A stretch of DNA of 35,299 bases from Candidatus Woesearchaeota archaeon. Its GTDB lineage: Archaea > Nanobdellota > Nanobdellia > Woesearchaeales > ARS49. The notes below the pieces were generated by a model. That model ran no database searches. It was given only the letters and a program-made list of their open reading frames with translations, and was not told the origin of the DNA. The stretch covers positions 1 to 35,299 of the forward strand of contig WJJS01000015.1 of the NCBI GenBank assembly GCA_014729505.1. Direction: 5' to 3'. Of the stretch, positions 1 through 6,526 are shown piece after piece (positions within the stretch are counted from its first letter, which is position 1; every line of letters begins with the position of its first letter). The position numbers and the translations under genes are program-made.

Positions 1-795
1 GTAGATCTCGGTGTGCCAGCAAAACTATTGCTCTCAAAGAATTTACTTGGAAAAAAATTCGGACAAAACATACTCAATATCTCTGTGATCAACATTCTTC
101 TAGGGCTGCTCGGGCTTACCGCACTTACGATCTTTTTTAGCGAATCAACAGCAGACATCGTCCTACGCCTTGCAGGCATACTAGGTTTTGGTGTCATGTT
201 TGTGCTCCTCTTCTGGTCAGTCAACAAACTCTCGCGCTTCATCATTATGCTTGAGATAGAAGAAGCACAATTTAGCATCGCATTTGTTCTCGTACTTTTC
301 CTGGCATACCTCAGCGACGTTTTAGGATTCTCAACAGTTCTTGGCGCATTCCTTGCAGGAATTATCATCGGAAAAATGGGTTTTGCAGGAACAAGAGATT
401 TCAGCGAAAAACTCAGCGCAGTAGGCTCAGGTATCTTCATACCGCTCTTTTTTGCATGGTTTGGACTCGAACTCAACTTGCAAGCGATCATCGCAAATAT
501 CGGCATGGCAGTTGCACTCATGGGAGTATCAGTCATTATAAAGTTCCTGGTCTGCTACCTAGGCGCGCGTTATTTTGGACTGCCAAAACCAGGAGTCACA
601 GCAAGTTCCATGCTAAGTCTTGATGTCGAAAGTTTAGTCATACTCCTGCTCGCCGTGAAAATAGGAATATTTGCGACGGGAAGCGTAAGCGCAACATACC
701 CATTAGACATTTTTGCACCAGCAGTACTCTTTACTACCATACTCGTCACCATACTACTCAATTTTTTTGTCAAAGTGGAGCATGCCTATGAATAA
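1..795 (+). CDS. CPA2/Kef-type cation:proton antiporter-like membrane protein, 5'-partial
   Basis: The reading frame is open at the left edge, so the N-terminal half lies outside the window. The visible 264 residues are almost all hydrophobic helices, about seven or eight membrane segments. Family hallmarks are the helix rich in S/A/F with the GAFLAG motif (around residues 110-125) and the stretch before it reading FSIAFVLVLFLAYLSDVLG. CPA2 proteins exchange Na+ or K+ for protons across the membrane. The segment that should carry the ion-binding acidic pair (usually VIDDVLGL) reads VINILLGL here, so transport chemistry may differ. No C-terminal TrkA-N/TrkA-C domain is present. The stop overlaps the next gene by 8 nt, suggesting co-transcription with the DUF4139 operon. 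Membership in the superfamily is fairly sure; the substrate is unknown. Confidence 0.75.
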   Translation, partial: VDLGVPAKLLLSKNLLGKKFGQNILNISVINILLGLLGLTALTIFFSESTADIVLRLAGILGFGVMFVLLFWSVNKLSRFIIMLEIEEAQFSIAFVLVLFLAYLSDVLGFSTVLGAFLAGIIIGKMGFAGTRDFSEKLSAVGSGIFIPLFFAWFGLELNLQAIIANIGMAVALMGVSVIIKFLVCYLGARYFGLPKPGVTASSMLSLDVESLVILLLAVKIGIFATGSVSATYPLDIFAPAVLFTTILVTILLNFFVKVEHAYE

Positions 796-1399
796 ACCCG
801 TTATCTTCCATCGCTACAAGGGAAAAGAACAGATGAATATTATCAGCTACAGTATCGTCTACAAGGATATTTTCTCACTGGACGATTTTTTAGCACTACT
901 TCACGGATGGCTCGTAGAAAACGAGTACGCTTCAGGAGACGACTACGAATTTCGGGAGGACTTCTATCTACAACGAGAAAGTCCGCGCACAGGAAAGCAA
1001 ATACAAATCAGATGGAGAGTACACAAAGTACCCTCAGACACCAAAAAAACAAAACTCTACCGCTATGATTTTGACATTGACATCGATGTGCGCGGCATGC
1101 AACAAGTAGAATTCATGCACGAAGGAAAAAAAGCAACAGCAGACAAAGGGGAACTCGAAATACAAGTAACAGGAAACCTTGTCATCGATTACGAAGAAGC
1201 ATGGAAAAACCATCCATGGCTCAAAAGATACAAGAAATTTATTATCCACACCTGGCTGAAAAGTCAGACAAAAGAACAAAAAGGTGAACTCGATAAAGAA
1301 GGCAAACGATTACAAGACTTTATCAAAGAACACCTAAAAATGAAAGATTACGGTCCGGGACAACTAAAATATTACAATCCCACAAGACCGCCGAGGTGA
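788..1399 (+). CDS. Uncharacterised protein, paralog A of a three-member family around a DUF4139 gene
   Basis: The protein is 203 aa from the ATG at 788, soluble, charged, with no signal peptide. I chose 788 over the ATG at 782 because GGAG at about 776-780 sits at a normal distance only from 788. It shares its pattern with the proteins at 3330-3809 and 3809-4312: an N-terminal 'I/V-F-x-(h)-x-x-(h)-(h)-x-x-(h)-W-(h)' helix, a long alternating beta section, then a basic helical C-terminus beginning near a W/F-K-R motif. No known family is recognised. It ends inside the Shine-Dalgarno-like GAGGTG of the DUF4139 gene that follows four nt later, so the two are very likely translated from one message. 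Function unknown; context suggests a complex with the DUF4139 protein. Confidence 0.8.
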   Translation: MNKPVIFHRYKGKEQMNIISYSIVYKDIFSLDDFLALLHGWLVENEYASGDDYEFREDFYLQRESPRTGKQIQIRWRVHKVPSDTKKTKLYRYDFDIDIDVRGMQQVEFMHEGKKATADKGELEIQVTGNLVIDYEEAWKNHPWLKRYKKFIIHTWLKSQTKEQKGELDKEGKRLQDFIKEHLKMKDYGPGQLKYYNPTRPPR

Positions 1400-1403
1400 A
1401 ACC

Positions 1404-3329
1404 ATGACATTACAACGAGTAACACTCTATAAGCACGGCGTAGGCTTCTTTGAAAGAAAATTTAGTATGAGCGGAGAGGGTAAAATCACACTCTTTTTTG
1501 AACCAGAACAAATGAACGACGTATTGAAAAGCGTAAGCGCTGTTGATACCAGTGACGGTTATGTTGCAAACATCAGCTATGACACTGCACGACCACAACC
1601 AAGCAAATTCTCCTTAGAAAACGGAGCAGTACTACAAACACTGATACTACAACTCATCGGCGTAACCGTAAAAGCAAAAATAGGACAAAAAACAATGCAA
1701 GGAGCAATCGTAGGTCTTGAAAACAGACAAACAGCAACTGAACAAACAAGCGTCATGATGCCACACCTCGTCATATCAACAGACCAAAGCGTGCAACAAG
1801 TGCCATTGCAGGACGTAGAACACATCACGATTCAAGACAAACAAATAGCAGAAGAACTCCAACGATACCTTGACGCCTTTCTCTCAAAACAAAAAGAAGG
1901 GAAAAAAGAACTAAGCATACACTGCAAAGGAAAAGGAAAACGAGACATACACGTTAGTTATCTTACAAGCGCACCAGTATGGAAAACAAGTTATCGCGTC
2001 GTTCTCGACAAAAAACCACTACTGCAAGGATGGGGAATGATCGACAACACCACACATGAAGACTGGAAAGAAGTACGTGTCAGTCTCATTGCCGGACAAC
2101 CAATCAGCTTTGTCTACGGACTCTACGCGCCACATTACGCTTCACGACCACATATCGGAGTACAAACTACAGAAGCAATGGCTCCAACAACACTGGAATC
2201 AGCAGAAGAAGAATACGAAGACATGAGCATGGCACCAATGGCAAGCAGCATGGGAGCACCCGCCATGAAAAAAGAAATGGCACGCAGCAAAGTGGCAGCA
2301 CTAAGCAAGCCACAAGCAGCACCAACAAGTGTTAAAACCACATCAATAACACAAGAAGTAGGCGCGCTGTTTGAGTACGAAATAGAAAAACCAGTTAGTG
2401 TACGAAAAAATGAAAGCGCATCATTACCGCTCTTTTCAAAAAACGTCAAAGGAAACAAGGCACTCGTGTATAATGAAAGTACGCGACCTTTGCATCCAAT
2501 GAACACGATAGACATGACAAACTCGACGGGATTAACACTAGAAGGAGGACCGCTCTTTGTCATCGATGAAGGAACATACGTCGGAGAAGCACTGCTTCCT
2601 GCACTTCAAACAGACGAACAACGATTCGTACCGTATGGAGTCGAGTTAGGCGTTGATGTAAAAAAAGAAATCCGCAGTACCACACTACCCATCTACTTCG
2701 TCAAAATAGTCAAAGGAATCATGTACCAATATTACATTTCCATTAGAGAAACACAATACAAAATTAATAATAAGACAAAGCGGGCACACACGCTACACGT
2801 GGAACATCCGCGAGACAGAAGTTACACCGTAGAACAACCAAAAACATTCAAAGAAACAGACAATTTTTTGCGATTCACTGTAGACCTCAAAGCGCAAAAA
2901 CCGGAAACATTTACAGTAAAAGAACAAAAAACAAGTACCAGCACGAGCTATCTATCAGACATAACAGAAAACGATCTGAAATTTTATCTCGAAAAAAAAT
3001 ACATAAGCAAAGCACTCGAGAAACAGATACAAGAAGTAATGAACATGAAACGGACAATAGCAGAATTATCACGCAAAAAACAAGAATTACAAAAGCTCAT
3101 TAACGAACTCAAAACAGACCAGGCACGCATACGAGAAAACATGAAAGCACTAGGCAGATCAAGCCAAGAAGAGCAAGTGAGACAACGATACCTCACAAAA
3201 CTGGCAGAACAAGAAAACGACATAGAAGACAGCACAGAAGCAATAAAAAATAATGAAGAAAAAGTCAAACAATTACAAGAAGATTTGACAAAGAAACTAG
3301 AAAAAATCAATTTCGAAGTACGATTATAA
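1404..3329 (+). CDS. DUF4139 domain-containing protein with C-terminal coiled coil
   Basis: The protein is 641 aa. Residues 1-170 form an N-terminal beta-rich domain starting VTLYKHGVGFFERKF. Residues about 180-240 match the DUF4139/MuiA-like pattern (V-Y-x-T-x-A-P-x-W-x-x-x-Y followed by N-T-x-E-D-W). Residues about 255-315 are a low-complexity linker rich in Met, Ala, Glu and Pro, after which the beta domain resumes with the EYEIEKPVSVRKNES segment. Residues about 530-641 are a long Lys/Glu/Gln-rich coiled coil. There is no signal peptide, unlike many bacterial family members, so it is probably cytoplasmic. The family has no settled biochemical role. GAGGTG lies 5 nt upstream of the ATG. 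It sits between paralog A and paralogs B and C in a gapless operon, so a shared complex is likely. Confident in the family, not in function. Confidence 0.8.
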   Translation: MTLQRVTLYKHGVGFFERKFSMSGEGKITLFFEPEQMNDVLKSVSAVDTSDGYVANISYDTARPQPSKFSLENGAVLQTLILQLIGVTVKAKIGQKTMQGAIVGLENRQTATEQTSVMMPHLVISTDQSVQQVPLQDVEHITIQDKQIAEELQRYLDAFLSKQKEGKKELSIHCKGKGKRDIHVSYLTSAPVWKTSYRVVLDKKPLLQGWGMIDNTTHEDWKEVRVSLIAGQPISFVYGLYAPHYASRPHIGVQTTEAMAPTTLESAEEEYEDMSMAPMASSMGAPAMKKEMARSKVAALSKPQAAPTSVKTTSITQEVGALFEYEIEKPVSVRKNESASLPLFSKNVKGNKALVYNESTRPLHPMNTIDMTNSTGLTLEGGPLFVIDEGTYVGEALLPALQTDEQRFVPYGVELGVDVKKEIRSTTLPIYFVKIVKGIMYQYYISIRETQYKINNKTKRAHTLHVEHPRDRSYTVEQPKTFKETDNFLRFTVDLKAQKPETFTVKEQKTSTSTSYLSDITENDLKFYLEKKYISKALEKQIQEVMNMKRTIAELSRKKQELQKLINELKTDQARIRENMKALGRSSQEEQVRQRYLTKLAEQENDIEDSTEAIKNNEEKVKQLQEDLTKKLEKINFEVRL

Positions 3330-3809
3330 ATGCCTGAAAAAATAGATGCCGCAAGCAGTGAAATAAAACACGTAGGAGTTTTTGATTTTGACACCCTGCT
3401 TAGCACTGTGAGCAAATGGATGAAAGGACAACTGTACGGATACCTGGAAAAAAAACACAAATACACTGCTGATGAGAGAGAACTGGAAATCAAGGGCGAC
3501 AAGAAAATAAACGAGTATGTCAAACTCTACCTGGTAGTAGAAGTAGAAGTGTCCGAACTAGAAGATGTCGAAGTAATCATCGATCAAAAAAAAGAAATAA
3601 AGAAGAGAGGAAAAATAAGAATCGGCATAGAAGGAAAAATGGAACTCGACTGGATGAAACGATTCGAAAAAGGATTTTACGGTTCAGTACAAAAATTTTA
3701 TCACGAATACATTATTAAACACCGCATAGGACAATGGAAAGATATGATAGACAAAGACGTTTATGAACTGTCACGGGCAATACGAGGAGCGCTGGAGATG
3801 GAACTCTAA
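3330..3809 (+). CDS. Uncharacterised protein, paralog B of the DUF4139 operon family
   Basis: The protein is 159 aa and starts directly after the stop codon of the DUF4139 gene, with no intergenic base. It is predicted soluble and rich in Lys, Glu and Ile. The N-terminal part, GVFDFDTLLSTVSKWM then YGYLEKKH, aligns with GIFKLAKFVQSIKEWL then YGWIEKDH in the next gene, and the middle sections both hold long beta stretches of alternating charge (KLYLVVEVEVSELEDVEV). The C-terminal part is a helical segment around RFEKGFYGSVQKFYHEYII. No known family is recognised. Its stop overlaps the start of paralog C in a TAATG arrangement. The tight coupling suggests defined stoichiometry, but this is inference. 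Confidence 0.8.
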   Translation: MPEKIDAASSEIKHVGVFDFDTLLSTVSKWMKGQLYGYLEKKHKYTADERELEIKGDKKINEYVKLYLVVEVEVSELEDVEVIIDQKKEIKKRGKIRIGIEGKMELDWMKRFEKGFYGSVQKFYHEYIIKHRIGQWKDMIDKDVYELSRAIRGALEMEL

Positions 3810-4312
3810 TGGCAGAAAAAACAAAAGTTGCAGACGGAGAAACAATCGAGTACGAAGGAATCTTTAAACTCGCAAAATTCGTGCAAAGCATCAAAGAATG
3901 GCTCGAAGAAAAAGGATACGGATGGATAGAAAAAGACCATCTGGAAACCATAGGTCCAGAAGGAAAATACATAGAAGCAAAAATTGAAGGAGAAAAAAAA
4001 GCAGCAGATTACGCAAAACAAATACTCAAAATAAAACTCACATTTGAAAACATCAAAGACAAGATAGTAGATTTTCACGGCGAAAAATCACGCTACGCCG
4101 TAGGAAAAGCAAAAATCAAAATAGACGCGCATGTCAAAACAGACTTTGAAAAACGATGGAAAGAAGACAAACCCGCATTTTACCTACTACGACTCTTCTT
4201 TGAAAAACACATCTACTCGCCATACAGCAAACGACTAGAAGACACTGTGCGAGAAGATGTGAACGCGCTCAAAGACCATATCTCCAATTATCTCAACCTC
4301 TACAAATACTAG
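3809..4312 (+). CDS. Uncharacterised protein, paralog C of the DUF4139 operon family
   Basis: The protein is 167 aa, cytoplasmic by appearance, and the last gene of the operon; its ATG shares a base with the preceding stop codon. The order is the same as in paralogs A and B: an N-terminal amphipathic helix (GIFKLAKFVQSIKEWL), a YGWIEKDH element, a beta section with alternating charge (KQILKIKLTFENIKDKIVDF), and a helical C-terminus starting at a FEKRWKED-like motif and ending YLNLYKY. Divergence among the three copies is large, so the duplications are old and the copies probably do distinct jobs. No catalytic motif is visible. A scaffold or binding role is as plausible as an enzymatic one. 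Confidence 0.8.
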   Translation: MAEKTKVADGETIEYEGIFKLAKFVQSIKEWLEEKGYGWIEKDHLETIGPEGKYIEAKIEGEKKAADYAKQILKIKLTFENIKDKIVDFHGEKSRYAVGKAKIKIDAHVKTDFEKRWKEDKPAFYLLRLFFEKHIYSPYSKRLEDTVREDVNALKDHISNYLNLYKY

Positions 4313-4370
4313 GGCAATCTTTAAAAATAAGTCTCCTGTTGTGAGTGCTGAAGCCTTGTGGCACAGATAG

Positions 4371-4556
4371 CAAATTTTTAAGAAAAATTTGTTAAAAACA
4401 CGGTCGGTACACTTTGTTTACCGCTCAGCACACCTTTTATGCCTCCGTAGTATAGGCGGCGAAGTTTTAAGAAAACTTCGATCAAAACACGGAGAGTGAC
4501 GGGACTTGTAGTCCCGTACGCGCCACACACCCTTTTATGCCTCCGTAGCATAGCGG
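4371..4556 (+). repeat. Two tandem copies of a structured ~90-nt element ending in the 5' part of tRNA-Thr
   Basis: Unit 1 is 4371-4459 and unit 2 is 4460-4556. Each begins with a 9-bp hairpin closed by loop AAG (4371-4391 and 4460-4480), continues with an A-rich AAAACACGG box, then a second hairpin (4405-4423; 4499-4517), then CCTTTTATGCCTCCGTAG, which runs into tRNA-Thr sequence. Hairpin arms differ between copies at two paired positions (A-T to G-C, and T-A to G-C) yet stay fully complementary. Hairpin II sequences are quite different but both fold. In unit 1 the tRNA-like part stops after about 19 nt; in unit 2 it is the genuine tRNA gene. No canonical box A lies 26 nt before the tRNA. 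Confidence 0.75.
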
Positions 4557-4625
4557 CTAATGCGCCGGTCTTGTAGCACAACGCAAGCAAACCGGAGATC
4601 CCGAGTTCAATTCTCGGCGGAGGCT
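4539..4625 (+). tRNA. tRNA-Thr (anticodon TGT) with a 14-nt intron
   Basis: The acceptor stem GCCTCCG (4539-4545) pairs with CGGAGGC (4618-4624), followed by discriminator T, usual for archaeal tRNA-Thr. The D arm uses GCAT/ATGC and the T arm is CCGAG-TTCAATT-CTCGG. The anticodon stem CCGGT (4565-4569) pairs with ACCGG (4591-4595). The loop reads CT-TGT-A, then a 14-nt intron at 4576-4589, then A4590, which puts the intron at the canonical 37/38 site. Around it, CTTG (4570-4573) pairs with CAAG (4584-4587), flanked by 3-nt bulges TAG and CAA, so cleavage after TA and after CA fits a bulge-helix-bulge substrate. CCA is not encoded. Confidence 0.92.
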
Positions 4626-4629
4626 TACT

Positions 4630-4773
4630 GGACAAACTCGTTACACTCGTTTGCCCAGCGATCCGCTATTTGATTGTATTTTACGTACAATAGACAAACT
4701 CGTTGCACTCGTTTGCCAACTACTTGATATTTAATTCTGTTTTAGTGGACAAATCTCGCTTTGCTCGTTAGCT
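4630..4773 (+). repeat. Tandem repeat of ~60 nt with a 26-nt core, about 2.5 copies
   Basis: The cores start at 4630, 4692 and 4748. The first two read GACAAACTCGTT, then a purine plus CACTCGTTTGCC; the third is more diverged. Each core contains the direct repeat CTCGTT twice and has short complementary ends (CAAAC/GTTTG). The following ~30 nt are AT-rich and only loosely similar. The stretch lies between tRNA-Thr and a damaged LamG gene and contains no credible ORF. Confidence 0.65.
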
Positions 4774-4858
4774 CAGGGAACAATGGTTACTTGTTTTTTA
4801 TACAAACTCTAAATCGACGAGCGAGCATAAGTATTTGAAATTTTATTGTCAACGTGTG

Positions 4859-4866
4859 TTTTAAAT
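4859..4866 (+). promoter_or_regulatory. Box A (TATA) of the LamG remnant
   Basis: TTTTAAAT is centred 27 nt upstream of the ATG at 4890. This spacing recurs across the window and implies a leaderless transcript. It argues for a start at 4890 rather than at the ATG at 4875. Confidence 0.55.
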
Positions 4867-4889
4867 AGTAGATTATGTTCTGGAAAATA

Positions 4890-5225
4890 ATGAAAAGAGG
4901 AATCATAGTTTTGTTAATATTTTTACTGCTTTTTGGAGTTACTGTTTCTGCCAAACGCGCACTTAATTGCAGCATTGATGATTGCACTGGGTTAACGGGA
5001 TTATGGCACTTGGATGACGGTAATGAAGCCAATGTTTTTTTGGATATGGCAGGAAACCTAAACGGATCTTGCACGACCTGTCCTAATTGGGTCGAAGAAG
5101 GTAAAACTGGAGGCGCTTATGACTTTGTCATAGCGGTAAACAAGTCATCATACAATTCTATACAGATAGCCAGACCAATCACTCTTGCACGAAATAAGGG
5201 CCTTTCAGAAGGAGGAAATCTTTGA
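4890..5225 (+). CDS. Truncated secreted LamG-domain protein (remnant)
   Basis: From the ATG at 4890 the product starts with a clear signal peptide (MKRGIIVLLIFLLLFGVTVSA) followed by the front of a LamG/concanavalin-like domain: GLWHLDDG, LDMAGNLNGSC and GKTGGAYDF are the first strands of that fold. Homology stops after AYDF, where the usual 'DGxDDYV' strand should follow; the remaining ~30 residues look random and overlap an opposite-strand ORF. Full family members run to several hundred residues, so this is the 5' remnant of a larger surface protein, cut at about position 5125-5130. The box A and signal peptide are intact, so a short secreted peptide might still be made. Confidence 0.55.
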   Translation: MKRGIIVLLIFLLLFGVTVSAKRALNCSIDDCTGLTGLWHLDDGNEANVFLDMAGNLNGSCTTCPNWVEEGKTGGAYDFVIAVNKSSYNSIQIARPITLARNKGLSEGGNL

Positions 5226-5362
5226 GCAAATTCATAGACCTTGTCAAGAAACTGTTCTGAGAACTTGACAAGATCGTCATTAATCACTATGGGCGGACCA
5301 TCAGTCTTACTCGTGCGACACTTGAGTGTATCCCAAACTTCTTTGACGATTTTTTTAATCAC
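5117..5362 (-). CDS. Possible four-helix-bundle (Avd-like) remnant
   Basis: This is an 81-aa reading frame with GTG as the only usable start (5360-5362) and no convincing promoter. The segment FPPSERPLFRARVIGLA resembles the F-P-x-x-E-R-x-x-L-x-x-R helix junction of 23S rRNA intervening-sequence/Avd four-helix-bundle proteins. It ends at about the point where the LamG homology on the other strand ends, so both may be fragments joined by a rearrangement. Avd proteins accompany diversity-generating retroelements, but no reverse transcriptase or template repeat is visible here. Assignment is tentative; it may also be a chance frame. Confidence 0.3.
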   Translation of the reverse strand: MIKKIVKEVWDTLKCRTSKTDGPPIVINDDLVKFSEQFLDKVYEFAQRFPPSERPLFRARVIGLAICIELYDDLFTAMTKS

Positions 5363-5465
5363 TTCCTAGGGGATCTTCATTTGCTTTATCATGAAGAATT
5401 CTCTTATATGATTTGCGGTACTGGCGAGCAGAAACACTAATTAATCTGTGCCGCGTAACAAGGGC

Positions 5466-6455
5466 ATGACGAGGCGATATTATGGATTGAGGTACTTCTC
5501 TTGGTTTTTGGCTTGGTATCACTGTTCTATTAAACCAAGATTCTTTACTGTGTTGTCATATATCAGGACATCGCCGATGCGTAGAACGGAAGTTCCTAAA
5601 GAGTTAGTGGTGGTCACAAGTACTTTTTGTAACGCAAAGTGCGTATTCTGCTCATATCGGAAACTGTCTTATGAAAAAAAGATAATGCCTCGTTCTGTTT
5701 TTGAGAAAGGAGCTGATGATTTCAAACGCGCAGGCGGATCTCGACTTATGTTTTCTGCTACACTAGGAGAAGTAACATTGGATCCGGAGTTATTCGACAA
5801 GATACGCTACGCAAAACACCTGGGCTTTCGCATAGGTATGTACACGAACGGTTTTCTTCTCGGTTCATTATGCAAAGAGTTAGTTAGTCTCGTCGATGAT
5901 CTCGTCATTAGTATTGGTGATATCAACCCCTCCTTAGAAGCTCAAATCTTTGGAATTCCAGAAGTGCTTGCACGAAAAAAAATACAATCGCTATTTGATC
6001 TTGTCCGGTACAATGCAAAAGAAGGCAAACCATTGCGCATCACTCTTGCGATGCGATCACAACGATCCTTTGCAACACTTTACAAAGATTCTCGTTTTTG
6101 CGCATTGCTTGATGAAGTCAACATTGATTTCCTTTTTGGATACGATAATTGGAGTGGGACGATCACTAGTGACGACTTACTGGGTGTGATGAAACTTCGA
6201 CAACCCATTCGCAAAGGCAATATTCCTTGTCAAGGATTGCGGCGAATAAGTCTTTTACCGAATGGAGATATTCGTTTATGTGCTTGCAAGGTGTTAAAAA
6301 ACGAAAGTGATGAGTTAGTTGTTGGAAATATTTGTCACGACGATTTTGCTAAAATTTTTTCCAGTAAAGCAATCAATTCACTTCACAAAAAGTTTGAACA
6401 ACAAGAGTATCCAGAAGTGTGCCAGCAGTGCACGCGTTATTCGCCCCTCAAATGA
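5466..6455 (+). CDS. Radical SAM protein with SPASM-like C-terminus
   Basis: The product is 329 aa from the ATG at 5466. A cluster motif C-x3-C-x2-C (CNAKCVFC, residues 55-62) would bind the [4Fe-4S] that cleaves S-adenosylmethionine. A TIM-barrel-like region follows with GEVTLDPELFDKI and the MYTNGFLL strand typical of the family. The C-terminus has CQGLRRISLLPNGDIRLCAC and a final CQQC, a Cys-rich SPASM-type auxiliary cluster region. The ~50-residue basic N-terminal extension is common in relatives found in polysaccharide loci. A weak box A (CTAATTAAT, 5437-5445) lies 25 nt before this ATG; the GTG at 5448 is an alternative start. The substrate is not predictable from sequence; the adjoining glycosyltransferases suggest a sugar or lipid carrier. 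Confidence 0.85.
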   Translation: MTRRYYGLRYFSWFLAWYHCSIKPRFFTVLSYIRTSPMRRTEVPKELVVVTSTFCNAKCVFCSYRKLSYEKKIMPRSVFEKGADDFKRAGGSRLMFSATLGEVTLDPELFDKIRYAKHLGFRIGMYTNGFLLGSLCKELVSLVDDLVISIGDINPSLEAQIFGIPEVLARKKIQSLFDLVRYNAKEGKPLRITLAMRSQRSFATLYKDSRFCALLDEVNIDFLFGYDNWSGTITSDDLLGVMKLRQPIRKGNIPCQGLRRISLLPNGDIRLCACKVLKNESDELVVGNICHDDFAKIFSSKAINSLHKKFEQQEYPEVCQQCTRYSPLK

Positions 6456-6471
6456 ATCACCGATCAGGTAC

Positions 6472-6500
6472 GATTCTCAAAAATTGCGAGAGTCATCCTT
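6472..6500 (+). terminator. Hairpin plus T-rich tract after the radical SAM gene
   Basis: GATTCTC (6472-6478) pairs with GAGAGTC (6488-6494), 7 bp with one G-T pair, and is followed by CCTTTTA. It may end the radical SAM transcript, though the T tract overlaps the box A of the next gene and archaeal termination needs mainly the T tract. Confidence 0.3.
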
Positions 6501-6508
6501 TTATATTA
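6501..6508 (+). promoter_or_regulatory. Box A of the GtrB/DPM-like gene
   Basis: TTATATTA, within a longer AT run, lies about 24 nt upstream of the ATG at 6527, giving a leaderless or nearly leaderless message. Confidence 0.5.
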
Positions 6509-6526
6509 TAAATAATCAGCATCCAT

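Noticed and set aside
2135-3523. Long minus-strand frames antisense to the DUF4139 gene
   Set aside because: They are Ser/Cys/Phe-rich mirror frames of an A-rich coding strand, with no promoters and no recognisable motifs.
4441-4459. A second tRNA-Thr gene beginning GCCTCCGTAG
   Set aside because: Only the first ~19 nt are present; no anticodon arm, T arm or 3' acceptor strand follows. Treated as part of the duplicated element.
4630-4773. CRISPR array
   Set aside because: There are only 2-3 imperfect cores, the spacers are similar in composition rather than unique, and no cas gene is in the window.
5117-5465. Diversity-generating retroelement
   Set aside because: Only a weak Avd-like frame is visible; there is no reverse transcriptase, template repeat or variable repeat in the window.
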